Counted from the stretch's first letter, positions 47,584 to 57,084 are shown. The stretch: 64,000 nucleotides of DNA from Aeromicrobium sp. IC_218 (GCF_004336805.1 NZ_SJXM01000009.1:1-64000); one strand, 5' to 3'. Notes: generated by a model not told the origin, from the letters alone. A program made the numbers and translations.

Positions 47584-48897
47584 TCAGCCGCGCCGGCCTC
47601 GCAGGCCGGTGCGGCGGAGCGTGCCGACCATGCGTGGGCCGGCGAGCCGCCGCTCGATCCGGTACGCGCCCTGGTCGAGGGGATGGGCCAGGTACTGGCC
47701 GAGGATGACGCCCGCCGCCAGCGAGAGGGCCGTCGCCAGTGCTGACGCCAGCTGCAGCACGCCGTCCTTGCCCTCGGCCAGCAGTGCGAGGCCGCGGTAG
47801 ATCTCGAGCCCCGGCAGGAGCGGGACGATCGCCGGCACGACGACGATGAGGGGAGGGACGTGGAAGCGCCTCGCCACGAGGTAGCAGGTCGTGCCGATGG
47901 TGACGGCGGCCGCCGCGGAGCCCCAGGTGCGTCCGACGTCGGTCTGGTCGATGGCGAGCATGACGACGTGGGCCAGCGTGCCGACCACGGCCACCGCGGC
48001 CAGGGCGCGCAGGGGTGCGTAGGACGCATAGGCGAACGCGGCCGCGGCCAGCGCGGCGCCGAGCACGGTCACGCCCGCCTCGGCCAGGCCGCTCGCCCCG
48101 GTGTTGGCGTTCACGAGCCGGACGCCCACCAGGTCGCCGACGGTCAGGCCGGCGCTGACGCCGGCGATGATCCCGGCGGTGTCGAGGAACGCGTTGATCA
48201 GCCGGGCCGACGCCGTCACGGGGAACCCGGTGAGTGCGTCCTGGGTGGCCCCCATGATGCCGACGCCGGCCAGCAGCATGACGATGCCGGCGGTGACCAC
48301 GCGCGACGGGCTCACCGCGAGGTCGCCTGCGGCCGCGGCGACCGCCACCATCGTGGCGACGAACCCGCCGGCGGCCTGCTGGTAGAACGCCGGGATGCGG
48401 TGGGCCGGCAGCAGGATCTGCGTGCCGTCGATGCCGCAGGCCGCGACGAAGGCGAGGAGGCACACCACCGGGCTTCCGCCCAGGGTCAGGGCGATGCCCG
48501 CGCCCATGACGCCCCAGCCGAGCGTGACCGCCCAGCGTCGCCGGGCGTGGCCGGTGGAGACGATGCGGGCGACCCGCTCACGCGCCTGCTCCCGGGTGAC
48601 GGTGCCGTCGACCGTCTCGTGGACGGTCCGGTCGACCTCGATCAGGTCGGCGTAGTCGACCGCGCGCCGGTTGACCCGGCGGACCAGGACCGTGACGGGG
48701 TCGTCGCGGCCGGGCTGGTGGCGCAGCGTGAGGTCGACGAACGTCACGTCGGCGGAGACGTTGCGCAGCCCGCAGGCGTGGGCGACGTCCAGCATCGTCG
48801 AGCTCACGTCGGCCGCACCCGCCCCCGACGACAGCAGCACCTCGCCGATCCGCAGGGCCAGGTCGAGGGAGTCGTAGACCTCGCCACGGCTGGTCAT
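47584..48897 (-). CDS. Threonine/serine exporter ThrE family
   Basis: A 437-residue membrane protein with the N-terminal cytoplasmic ThrE domain (LALRIGEVLLSSGAGAADVS, HACGLRNVSADVTFVDLTL) and about ten transmembrane helices in two clusters (ThrE plus ThrE_2 regions). In Corynebacterium ThrE exports threonine and serine using proton motive force. It ends an operon that begins with an amino-acid antiporter and includes a dipeptidase, so it may vent amino acids released from peptides. ATG 48897 gives the usual N-terminus. Confidence 0.88.
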   Translation of the reverse strand: MTSRGEVYDSLDLALRIGEVLLSSGAGAADVSSTMLDVAHACGLRNVSADVTFVDLTLRHQPGRDDPVTVLVRRVNRRAVDYADLIEVDRTVHETVDGTVTREQARERVARIVSTGHARRRWAVTLGWGVMGAGIALTLGGSPVVCLLAFVAACGIDGTQILLPAHRIPAFYQQAAGGFVATMVAVAAAAGDLAVSPSRVVTAGIVMLLAGVGIMGATQDALTGFPVTASARLINAFLDTAGIIAGVSAGLTVGDLVGVRLVNANTGASGLAEAGVTVLGAALAAAAFAYASYAPLRALAAVAVVGTLAHVVMLAIDQTDVGRTWGSAAAAVTIGTTCYLVARRFHVPPLIVVVPAIVPLLPGLEIYRGLALLAEGKDGVLQLASALATALSLAAGVILGQYLAHPLDQGAYRIERRLAGPRMVGTLRRTGLRGRRG

Positions 48898-48914
48898 GGG
48901 CCCCGACGGCCCCG

Positions 48915-50261
48915 TCAGGCGGACGTGGAGGCGAGACGCTGCAGGAACAGGGCCTCCACCAGCGCCATCGACGCGAGCTCGCCGGGGTCGACGCTCTCGT
49001 TCGGTGCGTGGATGAGCGCCTGCGGCTCCTCGACGCCCATGAGGATGATCTCCGCGGCGGGGAACGTCTCGTCGAGCACGTTGCACAGCGGGATGGAGCC
49101 GCCCTGGCCCAGGTGGGTCATCTCGGTGCCGTACGCCTCCTTCATCGCCGCCGCCATCGCCTCGTAGGCCGGGCCGTCGGTCGCGGCCTCGAACGGCGAG
49201 CCGGTCGCCTCGACCTCGACGGTGCACCGGACGCCCCAGGGCACGGCCGCCCGCAGGTGCGCCTCGAGGGCGGTCTGCGCGTCGGCCGCCGTGACGCCCG
49301 GCGGGATCCGCAGGTTCAGGCGGGCCGCCGCGCGCGGGACGACGGCGGCCGCGGACCCGACGACCGGCGGGCAGTCGATGCCCAGGATCGTCACCGCGGG
49401 CCGGGCCCACAGCATGTCGGCCACCGTGCCGTCGCCCAGCAGTCGCACGCCCTCCAGCACGCCCGCGTCGGAACGGAACTGGTCAGGCGGGTAGGGCGCG
49501 CCCGACCAGCGGCGGGACGCGTCCAGGCCGGTGATGGTGGTGTTGCCCTCGGCGTCGCGCAGGCTGGCCAGGGTGGCGACCAGCGCGGCGAGCGCGTCGG
49601 GGGCGGCTCCGCCGAACATGCCCGAGTGGACCTCGGTGGAGCTGGACTCCAGCGTCACGACGACGTTGACCATGCCGCGCAGGCTGACCGTCGCGGCCGG
49701 CTGCCCGACCGCCGCGTTGCCGGTGTCGCAGACCAGGATCGCGTCGGCCCGCAGCAGGTCGGCGTTCGGCGGCACGAACGCCTCGAGCCCGCCGGTGCCC
49801 TGCTCCTCGGACCCCTCGACGACCAGCCGCAGGTTCACCGGCACGTCGTCGCCGAGCGCCCGGAGGGCGGCCAGGTGCATGACGATGTTGCCCTTGCAGT
49901 CGGCCGACCCGCGGCCGTACCAGCGTCCGTCGACCTCGGTGAGCGTGAACGGGGGCGTGCGCCAGGCGGCCTCGTCCAGCGGCGGCTGCACGTCGTAGTG
50001 CGCGTACAGCAGCACGGTGGGTGCGTCCGGGTCGCCGCAGGGACGTGACCCGACGACCGCCATGCTGCCGTCGGCGGTCTCGGCCAGGTGGGCGTCCGTG
50101 AAGCCCACGCCGGCGAACTTCTCCTGCACCCAGCGGGCGGCGCGGGCGCACTCCTCGGCGGGGTACTGCCGCGGGTCGGCCACCGAGGGGATGGCCACCA
50201 GCTCGGCCAGCTCGTCGTGGGCGGTCGGCATCAGCTCGTCGACACGGCTGCGGAGGTCCAT
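48915..50261 (-). CDS. M20-family dipeptidase
   Basis: A 448-residue zinc peptidase. Metal ligands are visible: YAHYDVQP (His88, Asp90), GRGSADCKGN with the bridging Asp, and EGSEEQGTGG with the catalytic Glu. A dimerisation domain sits in the middle. Members (PepV or CNDP-like) cut dipeptides, including those with beta-Ala or gamma-linked residues. No signal peptide. It lies three bases after the upstream 148-aa gene and 17 before thrE, in one operon. Confidence 0.9.
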   Translation of the reverse strand: MDLRSRVDELMPTAHDELAELVAIPSVADPRQYPAEECARAARWVQEKFAGVGFTDAHLAETADGSMAVVGSRPCGDPDAPTVLLYAHYDVQPPLDEAAWRTPPFTLTEVDGRWYGRGSADCKGNIVMHLAALRALGDDVPVNLRLVVEGSEEQGTGGLEAFVPPNADLLRADAILVCDTGNAAVGQPAATVSLRGMVNVVVTLESSSTEVHSGMFGGAAPDALAALVATLASLRDAEGNTTITGLDASRRWSGAPYPPDQFRSDAGVLEGVRLLGDGTVADMLWARPAVTILGIDCPPVVGSAAAVVPRAAARLNLRIPPGVTAADAQTALEAHLRAAVPWGVRCTVEVEATGSPFEAATDGPAYEAMAAAMKEAYGTEMTHLGQGGSIPLCNVLDETFPAAEIILMGVEEPQALIHAPNESVDPGELASMALVEALFLQRLASTSA

Positions 50262-50264
50262 GGC

Positions 50265-50711
50265 TCAGTCACCCACGTGGTCGGCGGTCTCGAGGTCCTC
50301 GACGAACTTCTGGAAGTCGTCGAGCTCGTCGGGGCAGTAGGTCTCGATGATGAGCAGCTGGCCCTGGACGGCCCGGCTCTCGGCGACGACCGGGCGCAGG
50401 CCCGGCCCGCTCGCCCCGTTGGTCAGCAGCGAGAACAGGGTGGCGCGGTTCAGGGCCGCGTTCGGGTCCTGGCAGGTGGATCCACCGTCGTCGCCCAGGA
50501 CCCGCACGATCAGGTCGCGATCGGGCGTGCGGGCCCCCCGCTCCTCGAGCGCGGCGATGAGCTCGTCGGCCTTGTCCTCGGCGCGCGCGGTCTCCCGAGC
50601 GCCGCGGAAGGCGATGAGCCCGGCGATCACCAGGCCGGCGAGCAGCACGCAGCTGGTGATGTAGATCCACGATCGCTCGCGGTGGCTCTGGGTCTCCGTC
50701 GACGTGGTCAT
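50265..50711 (-). CDS. Membrane-anchored hypothetical protein (148 aa)
   Basis: A 148-residue protein with a short cytoplasmic N-terminus, one transmembrane helix (WIYITSCVLLAGLVIAGLIA) and an extracytoplasmic domain of about 110 residues that begins with a charged coiled coil (ARAEDKADELIAALEERG) and has two cysteines. I do not recognise the family. It overlaps the antiporter gene by 4 bases, so it may be an accessory subunit of the antiporter. Confidence 0.75.
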   Translation of the reverse strand: MTTSTETQSHRERSWIYITSCVLLAGLVIAGLIAFRGARETARAEDKADELIAALEERGARTPDRDLIVRVLGDDGGSTCQDPNAALNRATLFSLLTNGASGPGLRPVVAESRAVQGQLLIIETYCPDELDDFQKFVEDLETADHVGD

Positions 50712-52171
50712 GACGGTGTCACCTCGTTCGGCTCGGGCTGCTTCCAGGACGGCTTGCGGGCCTTGAGGAACAGGAACGGCACGAGCAGCCCCAGCCCGAG
50801 GGCGCCGCCACCGACGATGAGGAAGTACAGCGCCGGGTCGCCGGACGCGAACTGCGACGGCGGGATGAAGCCGACCAGCAGGGCCGCGAGCGAGGCCGCG
50901 AATCCCACCCCGCACAGGCCGACCAGCATCGGGGCGCGGTAGCCGCGGGGATGGTCGGGGTGCTTGCGCCGCAGCTGCACCGCGGCGGCGAACATGAGCA
51001 GGTACATGATCAGGTACACCTGCGTGGTGATCACCGAGAAGATCCAGTAGGCGCTGGAGACGTCGGGGATGAGCGCGTAGGCCAGGCCGATGAGCGTCGT
51101 GACCACGCCCTGCACGACCAGGATGTTCTGCTGCACGCCGTTCTTGTTCAGCTGCTGCAGGAACGGGGGCAGGTAGCCCTCCTGGCGCGAGATGAGCAGC
51201 AGGCCCTTGGACGGTCCGGCCAGCCAGGTGAGCATGCCGCCGAGCGACGCGGTGACCAGCATGATGCCGACGATCGGCGTCAGCCACTGCCAGCCGAAGT
51301 TCGCGAACACCGCGTCGAAGGCTTGCATGACACCGGCGGTGAGCGACAGCTCCTCGGCCGGGACGACCCAGCTGATCGCCAGCGCCGGGAGGATGAAGAT
51401 CGTCAGCACGAGTCCCATCGCCAGGAACATCGACCGCGGGAACTCCTTGCCCGGGTCCTTCAGCGACGAGACGTGCACCGCGTTCATCTCCATGCCCGAG
51501 TACGACAGGAAGTTGTTGACGATCAGCACGAGGCTCGACAGGCCGGCCCACGCCGGGAGCAGGTTCTCGGACGTCATGGGGGCGGCGGACTCGTTGCCCT
51601 GGCCCAGGAAGACCACGCCGAGCAGCACGAGCACGACGCCGGGCACCAGGGTGCCGATGATCAGGCCGCCGCTGGCCAGTCCCGCGACGCCCTTGGTGCC
51701 GCGCGACGAGACCCACACGCCGGACCAGTACACGACGATGATGACCGCCGCCGTCCACACGCCGCTGCTGGCGAGCTCGGGGTTGAACACGTACGCCAAG
51801 GTGCTCGCGACGAACCCCAGGAGACTGGGGTAGTAGAAGATCGTCATCGCGAACTGGCACCAGACGGCGAGGAAGCCCAGCGGCTTCGACAGGCCCTCCG
51901 ACACCCACTTGTAGATGCCGCCCTCCCAGCCCGAGGCGAGCTCGGCCGAGACCAGCGACGTCGGCAGCAGGAAGACGATGGCCGGCAGCAGGTACAGGAA
52001 GACGCAGGCCAGGCCGTACACCGCCATGGTCGGTGCGGCGCGCAGGCTCGCGACCGAGCTGGTGGTCATCATCGCCAGGGCGACCCACGAGATCCACTGG
52101 GTCGTGCTCGCCCGGGTGCGGGTGGCGCGGGCGGCGCGTGCGGCGTCGGCGGGGAGGTCGGCGGTGCTCAT
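50708..52171 (-). CDS. APC-family amino-acid transporter (GadC-like antiporter)
   Basis: A 487-residue transporter with 12 predicted transmembrane segments. VSWVALAMMTTSSVASLRAA resembles TM1 of the glutamate:GABA antiporter family, and GWEGGIYKWVSEGL is a typical helix 2 loop. It exchanges amino acids, which would fit the dipeptidase and exporter downstream. First gene of the four-gene operon (antiporter, 148-aa protein, M20 dipeptidase, ThrE), 99 bp after palindrome H. Confidence 0.86.
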   Translation of the reverse strand: MSTADLPADAARAARATRTRASTTQWISWVALAMMTTSSVASLRAAPTMAVYGLACVFLYLLPAIVFLLPTSLVSAELASGWEGGIYKWVSEGLSKPLGFLAVWCQFAMTIFYYPSLLGFVASTLAYVFNPELASSGVWTAAVIIVVYWSGVWVSSRGTKGVAGLASGGLIIGTLVPGVVLVLLGVVFLGQGNESAAPMTSENLLPAWAGLSSLVLIVNNFLSYSGMEMNAVHVSSLKDPGKEFPRSMFLAMGLVLTIFILPALAISWVVPAEELSLTAGVMQAFDAVFANFGWQWLTPIVGIMLVTASLGGMLTWLAGPSKGLLLISRQEGYLPPFLQQLNKNGVQQNILVVQGVVTTLIGLAYALIPDVSSAYWIFSVITTQVYLIMYLLMFAAAVQLRRKHPDHPRGYRAPMLVGLCGVGFAASLAALLVGFIPPSQFASGDPALYFLIVGGGALGLGLLVPFLFLKARKPSWKQPEPNEVTPS

Positions 52172-52269
52172 CGCCGGTCCTCGGGCCGTGGTCCTCGGTT
52201 CATGGTGGTCTCCCGTCCAGAGATCCGATCGTCGTTGCTCAGCATGCGCGGGCCCGCGCGGCCGGGTGC

Positions 52270-52286
52270 TCACCCGTCCCGGGTGA
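52270..52286 (-). promoter_or_regulatory. Regulon palindrome H, before antiporter operon
   Basis: TCACCCG-TCC-CGGGTGA, perfect 7-3-7. On the minus strand 23 bp lead to CATGCT, a -10-like hexamer. Confidence 0.7.
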
Positions 52287-52293
52287 CGATGGG

Positions 52294-53427
52294 CTACTCG
52301 ACGACGTGCAGGGCGCGGTCGGTCACGTTGAGCCGGCGGCCGCCGTCGGCGGTGACGGTCACGATGTCCTCGATCCGCACGCCGAGCACGCCGGGCAGGT
52401 ACACGCCGGGCTCGACCGAGAAGCACATGCCCTCGACGAGCGGCTGCTCCTCGCCCTCGATCATGTAGGGCGGCTCGTGCGTGGTGGTGCCGATGCCGTG
52501 CCCGGTGCGGTGGATGAACCGCTCGCCGTAGCCCGCCTCCGTGATGACCCGACGCGCCGCGCGGTCGACGTCCTGGCAGGCGACGCCCGGCCGGACCGCC
52601 TCCACGCCGGCCTGCTGCGCGGCCCGCACCACCTCGTGCACCTCGCGCAGCTGCGCCGACGGGTCGCCCACGCTCACGGTGCGGCTCGTGTCCGAGCCGT
52701 ACCCGTGCTTGAGCCCGCCGAAGTCGAGCACGATCGCGTCGCCGGTCTCGATCGTCCGGTCGCCGGCCTCGTGGTGCGGGTTGGCCCCGTTCGGGCCCGA
52801 CCCGACCACGGTGAAGTCGACCTGCTCGTGGCCGTGCTCGCGCAGCAGCCGGGCGAGGTCGGCGGCCACGTCGGTCTCCTTGCGGCCGGCGAACCGCAGC
52901 CCGACGACCTGCTCGTACGTCGCGTCCGCGGCCGCGGCGGCGGACTGCAGCCGCGCGAGCTCGGCGTCGTCCTTCACCGCGCGCAGCATGGGCAGGCTGT
53001 CGGTCAGCGAGCGGTAGCGGCTGCCGGGCACGGCGGCCTGCAGGCCGAGCAGGTGCATCGCCCAGGCCGAGTCCGAGATGCCCATCGTCGCCGTCGCGCC
53101 CAGCAGCGTGCCGGCGCGGGCGAAGGGGTCCTGGCCGTCGGTCCACGCCTCGAGCTCGACCGCCGCGGCGCCCGGGGCACCCTCGGCGTCGGGCTGCTCC
53201 AGGGCGGGCACGACGAGCACCGGGTCGTGGCCGGGACGCAGGACGAGGGCGGTGAGCCGCTCGGTGATCGCGGTCGGCCGGTAGCCGGTGAGCCAGACCA
53301 GCTCGGGTCCGGGCATGACGACCAGGCCGTCCAGGCCGGCCGCGGTGGCCTGCTCGGCGGCCCGGCGCATGCGGGCGGCGTAGTCGTCGGCGGTGAACGG
53401 CTGCACGGCCGTCTCGGTGTCGGTCAT
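52294..53427 (-). CDS. M24-family aminopeptidase (Xaa-Pro type)
   Basis: A 377-residue pita-bread peptidase. The two-metal site is intact: VLDFGGLKHGYGSDTSRT supplies two Asp residues, HRTGHGIG supplies His, and SVEPGVYLPG and RIEDIVTV supply Glu residues. An N-terminal creatinase-like domain precedes it. Such enzymes release residues before proline or hydrolyse dipeptides. Its start overlaps the MFS gene stop. No signal peptide. Confidence 0.9.
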   Translation of the reverse strand: MTDTETAVQPFTADDYAARMRRAAEQATAAGLDGLVVMPGPELVWLTGYRPTAITERLTALVLRPGHDPVLVVPALEQPDAEGAPGAAAVELEAWTDGQDPFARAGTLLGATATMGISDSAWAMHLLGLQAAVPGSRYRSLTDSLPMLRAVKDDAELARLQSAAAAADATYEQVVGLRFAGRKETDVAADLARLLREHGHEQVDFTVVGSGPNGANPHHEAGDRTIETGDAIVLDFGGLKHGYGSDTSRTVSVGDPSAQLREVHEVVRAAQQAGVEAVRPGVACQDVDRAARRVITEAGYGERFIHRTGHGIGTTTHEPPYMIEGEEQPLVEGMCFSVEPGVYLPGVLGVRIEDIVTVTADGGRRLNVTDRALHVVE

Positions 53428-54923
53428 CGGGCTCGCTCCGTCCCGGCCGTGGCCGTCGTGGGCAGGGTGTGGCTGATGGCGGCCGCGGACGCCGCCGCGT
53501 CCGCGAGCGTCCCGGTCGGCGTGCGGGTGCGGCCCATGACGACGGCCATGATCACGCCGACCAGGCTGATGGCGGCCATCGTCCAGGCGGCGGCGGAGAG
53601 CCCGGAGGCGAGTGCGTCCCCGGCGGACGCCCCGTCGCCGCGGCGTCCCTCGATGACCCCGTCGAAGATGGTCGCGGCCAGGGCGGTGGCGACGGCGGCG
53701 CCGACGTAGCGGGCCATGTTCGAGACGCCGGACGCCCCGCCGACCTGCCGCTCGGGCACCGCGGCGGTGGCCGCCGACGAGGCGGGTCCGTTCGACATGC
53801 CCATGCCGACGGCGATCGCGACCAGCGGCAGCAGGAACGCCACGTACCGCCACGAGGGGTCGACGAGCCCCACGACGACGAAGCCGGCGGTGCTGAGCGC
53901 GAACCCGAGGCCGACGGTCTGCCGCGCGCCGATCTTGTCGGCCAGCCGCGGCACGAGCGGTGCCGCGACGACCAGGCCGACGGTCGCGGGCAGCGTGGCC
54001 AGCCCGGCGTCGAGCGGGCTGAAGCCGAGCGCGGCGGGGTCCTGGAAGTACAGGCTCAGCAGGTACATGAGCGCGTTGATGGTGCCGGCGCCGATGAGGA
54101 TCGCGACGGTCGAGCCGACCAGGACACGGTTGCGCAGCAGGCCCAGGTCCAGCAGAGGCACGGGGACGCGCCGCTCGACCTCGACGAAGGCGCAGCCGGC
54201 GACGAGCGCGACGGCGAAGCAGCCGATCGTCCTGACCGAGAACCAGCCCCAGTCGCTGCTCTCGGTCACGGCGAGGATGAGTGGCGTGAGGGTGAGCGCG
54301 ATCAGGACGGTGCCGGCGTAGTCGATCGACCGCGGTCGGTCCGGGTCGCGCGACTCGCTCACCATGAAGAAGGTCAGCACCATGCACAGGACGGCCACGC
54401 CGGCGTCGATCCAGAACAGTCCCTGCCACCCGGTCGCGTCCACCAGCACGCCGCCCAGCAGCGGGCCGGCCGCGGCGCCGACCGCCGCCGCCGCGCCCCA
54501 CAACGAGACGGCCCGCATCTGGGCCTGGCCCTTGTTCGCGACCGACAGCAGGCTCAGCCCGCAGGCCAGGATCGTGGCGCCGGCGGCGCCCTGGACGACG
54601 CGTCCGGCGATCACCATGGCGCCGGACTGGGCGAGCGCGATGAGGATGCACGACGCCACGAACAGCAGCAGGCCGAGCTGGAACACCCGCTTGCGGCCGA
54701 GCACGTCGCCGAGCGAGCCGGAGGTGACGATGACCGCCGCACCCACGAGCGAGTAGCCGGTCACCGCCCACTGCAGCGTCGCCACGGACGTGCCGGTGTC
54801 CTCGGAGATGGCCGGCAGCAGGATGCTCACGGCCGACGTGTTGGCGTTCACGATGAGGGTCGACAGGCACGTCGCGGCGAGCACGCCGCCCGCGCGGGTG
54901 CCGACCCGGGTCTCGTCGCTCAT
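53424..54923 (-). CDS. MFS transporter, DHA2 (EmrB/QacA-like)
   Basis: A 499-residue major facilitator with 14 predicted membrane segments. LGRKRVFQLG is motif A, AVTGYSLVGAAVIVTSGSLG is typical of DHA2 drug:proton antiporters, and NANTSAVSILLPAI is the first helix. Likely an exporter; the substrate is unknown. Second gene of the amidotransferase-MFS-M24 operon. Confidence 0.88.
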   Translation of the reverse strand: MSDETRVGTRAGGVLAATCLSTLIVNANTSAVSILLPAISEDTGTSVATLQWAVTGYSLVGAAVIVTSGSLGDVLGRKRVFQLGLLLFVASCILIALAQSGAMVIAGRVVQGAAGATILACGLSLLSVANKGQAQMRAVSLWGAAAAVGAAAGPLLGGVLVDATGWQGLFWIDAGVAVLCMVLTFFMVSESRDPDRPRSIDYAGTVLIALTLTPLILAVTESSDWGWFSVRTIGCFAVALVAGCAFVEVERRVPVPLLDLGLLRNRVLVGSTVAILIGAGTINALMYLLSLYFQDPAALGFSPLDAGLATLPATVGLVVAAPLVPRLADKIGARQTVGLGFALSTAGFVVVGLVDPSWRYVAFLLPLVAIAVGMGMSNGPASSAATAAVPERQVGGASGVSNMARYVGAAVATALAATIFDGVIEGRRGDGASAGDALASGLSAAAWTMAAISLVGVIMAVVMGRTRTPTGTLADAAASAAAISHTLPTTATAGTERAR

Positions 54924-54932
54924 CGGACGGCC

Positions 54933-55799
54933 TCAGGGCTCTTGCGGCTGGAAGGTGCCGAGCGTGTCGTCACCCTCCTCGACGATGCCGTAGCTGGACT
55001 CGGGCAGCGGGTTCCAGGCGCCGACGAGGTCGCCCAGCGGCTCGGAGACGACGACTCGCGTCTCGTCGGACAGGCCGGCGAACGTCGGGTTGTCCGGGTA
55101 GAGCTGCCGCAGCGCGGTGAGCGCGGTGCTGACGTACAGCGTCCGGCTGTGGTGCTCGCTGGAGTAGCGGAAGACCCAGAGCTTCTCGCCGTCGGTCGTG
55201 GCGACCGTCATCTGCATCGGGTCCTCGACACCGTGGCGGCGTCCGGTCGCCTCGACGAACCCGACCATGCGCTCGACGGCGCCGACGGCGTCCTCCTCGA
55301 GCCCGAAGGTCAGGGCGAGGTGGAACATCACCTCGGAGTCGGTCGACCCGGCGATGCTGCCGTACAGGCGCGGATCGACCGCCATCACCAGGTCACGCTT
55401 CATCGTCTCGAACCCGCGGATGGCCCCGTTGTGCACCCACAGCCACTGCTCGTGGCGGAACGGGTGGCAGTTCGTCTGCTGCACCGGGGTGCCCGTGCTG
55501 GCCCGGATGTGGGCCAGGAACAGGCCGGACGACGTGGACCGAGCAAGCTCGCGCAGGTTCTGGTCGCCCCACGCGGGGCCCACGCCGCGGAACAGCACGG
55601 GGACGGAGGGGCGGCGGCCGGGCGGGAGCTCACCGTCGCCCTCGACCAGCCCGTACCAGCCCATGCCGAAACCGTCGCCGTTCGTCGTCTCGACGCCCAT
55701 CCGCGAGTGCAGGCTCTGGTCGATCAAGGAGTACTCGGGCTTGTAGAGCAGCTCCTCCAGCAGGACCGGAGTACCGGAGTAGGCCAGCCACCGACACAT
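54933..55799 (-). CDS. Class II glutamine amidotransferase (YafJ/EgtC-like)
   Basis: A 288-residue Ntn-hydrolase. Mature Cys2 in MCRWLAYSG is the nucleophile, and the residues around NGDGFGMGWYG, HIRAST and HNGAIRGF are the class-II glutaminase pocket. No synthetase domain is attached, as in YafJ and in EgtC, which cleaves a gamma-glutamyl amide in ergothioneine synthesis. The other egt genes are absent here, so only amidohydrolase activity is inferred. A gamma-glutamate-forming ligase starts 164 bp away on the other strand. Confidence 0.88.
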   Translation of the reverse strand: MCRWLAYSGTPVLLEELLYKPEYSLIDQSLHSRMGVETTNGDGFGMGWYGLVEGDGELPPGRRPSVPVLFRGVGPAWGDQNLRELARSTSSGLFLAHIRASTGTPVQQTNCHPFRHEQWLWVHNGAIRGFETMKRDLVMAVDPRLYGSIAGSTDSEVMFHLALTFGLEEDAVGAVERMVGFVEATGRRHGVEDPMQMTVATTDGEKLWVFRYSSEHHSRTLYVSTALTALRQLYPDNPTFAGLSDETRVVVSEPLGDLVGAWNPLPESSYGIVEEGDDTLGTFQPQEP

Positions 55800-55864
55800 C
55801 GTGCGCTCCTCTGCTCGCGCGGAACCTTGACCGGCAGCCTGCCTCTGAGGCGGCCTGCGGCGCC

Positions 55865-55881
55865 TCACCCGACGGGGGTGA
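55865..55881. promoter_or_regulatory. Regulon palindrome I, amidotransferase / GCL divergent promoter
   Basis: TCACCCG-ACG-GGGGTGA, one mismatch. Symmetry extends over about 37 bp (55855-55891) with one further mismatch. It serves both sides: 23 bp to CAGGCT on the minus strand and 22 bp to CACGCT on the plus strand. Confidence 0.65.
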
Positions 55882-55962
55882 GGCGGCGCAGGCCGGTGCC
55901 CCGCACGCTGTCGCCACCGGGCACGACCGTGCTCGTCCACCCAGCGAACGGCACGGAGGACC

Positions 55963-57084
55963 ATGCTCACCGTCGGCGTGGAGGAGGAGCTCCTGCTGCT
56001 CGAGCCTCGAGGGACCGTGAGACCGGTCGCGGCCGAGGTCGTGCGCGCCGTGGCCGACCCGCGCGTCAAGCCCGAGCTGATGAGGTTCCAGGTCGAGACG
56101 TCCTCGGGCATCTGCACGGACATGGCCGAGCTGGAGGACGAGCTCGTCGGGCTGCGCCGCCGCGTCGCGTCCGCGGCGCGTGAGGCCGGGGCCCAGCTGG
56201 TGGCGATCGGCGCGCCGTGGGCCGACGAGCCGGGCCTCGACCACGTGGCCGACGACCCGCGGTACCGCGCGCTGGCGGCCCGGCTGCCCGAGGCGACCGC
56301 GACCGGCGGCACGTGCGCCTGCCACGTGCACGTCGGCGTCGACGACCGCGAGCTGGCGGTGCACGTGGCCGGACGGATGCGGCCCTGGCTGCCGACGATC
56401 CTCGCGCTCGGCACGAGCTCGCCGTTGGGCCACGGCCGGGACAGCGGATGGAGCAGCACACGGTTCAGCCGCCAGCTGCGCTGGCCGACGTTCCGTCCGC
56501 CGCAGGTCTGGGCATCGGCGACGGACTACGACCGCACGGTGGACGGCCTGGTGCGGGACGGAGCCGCGATCGACGTCCGCAGCGTGTACTTCATGGCCCG
56601 GCCGTCGCCGCGGTACCCGACCCTCGAGGTCCGGGTCGCCGACACCGGGCTCGAGGCGGCGGACGCCGTGCTCGTCGCCGCGGTGAGCCGGGCCCTCGTC
56701 GCCGTCCTGGTCGACGACGTGCGCGCCGGACGGCCGCCGGAGATCGTCGGGGACGAGCAGCTGGACGCCGACCTGCTGTCGGTCGCGGTGCGCGGCCGTC
56801 CTCCCGTCCGGACCTCGACGCCGGACGACGACGGGGAGCTGGAGACGTGGTCGGAGCTCGCGGGCCGGCTGCTGGCCCGGATCGCGCCCGCGCTGGGCGG
56901 GGACGCCGACCTCGTCGCGTCCCGGCTGGACCGGCTCGCGGTCGTCGGCACGGGAGCCGATCGTCAGCGCCGGATGCTCGCGCGGACGCACGACCCGGCC
57001 GAGCTGGTCTCGGCGATGGCCGCGGCCACGGTGTCGGAGCCCGGCCCCTCCGAGCCGGACGTGCCCCCGGGGGGCGCGCCATGA
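55963..57084 (+). CDS. Carboxylate-amine ligase, YbdK-type glutamate-cysteine ligase family
   Basis: A 373-residue GCS2-type ligase. MLTVGVEEELLLLEP with Glu residues that bind metal, the ELMRFQVETSSGIC segment, CACHVHVGVDD and RYPTLEVRVADTG are family signatures. YbdK enzymes have weak gamma-glutamylcysteine synthetase activity, and true substrates are often unknown. The ATG has a CGGAGGA Shine-Dalgarno. It overlaps the next membrane-protein gene by 4 bases. Confidence 0.9.
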   Translation: MLTVGVEEELLLLEPRGTVRPVAAEVVRAVADPRVKPELMRFQVETSSGICTDMAELEDELVGLRRRVASAAREAGAQLVAIGAPWADEPGLDHVADDPRYRALAARLPEATATGGTCACHVHVGVDDRELAVHVAGRMRPWLPTILALGTSSPLGHGRDSGWSSTRFSRQLRWPTFRPPQVWASATDYDRTVDGLVRDGAAIDVRSVYFMARPSPRYPTLEVRVADTGLEAADAVLVAAVSRALVAVLVDDVRAGRPPEIVGDEQLDADLLSVAVRGRPPVRTSTPDDDGELETWSELAGRLLARIAPALGGDADLVASRLDRLAVVGTGADRQRRMLARTHDPAELVSAMAAATVSEPGPSEPDVPPGGAP

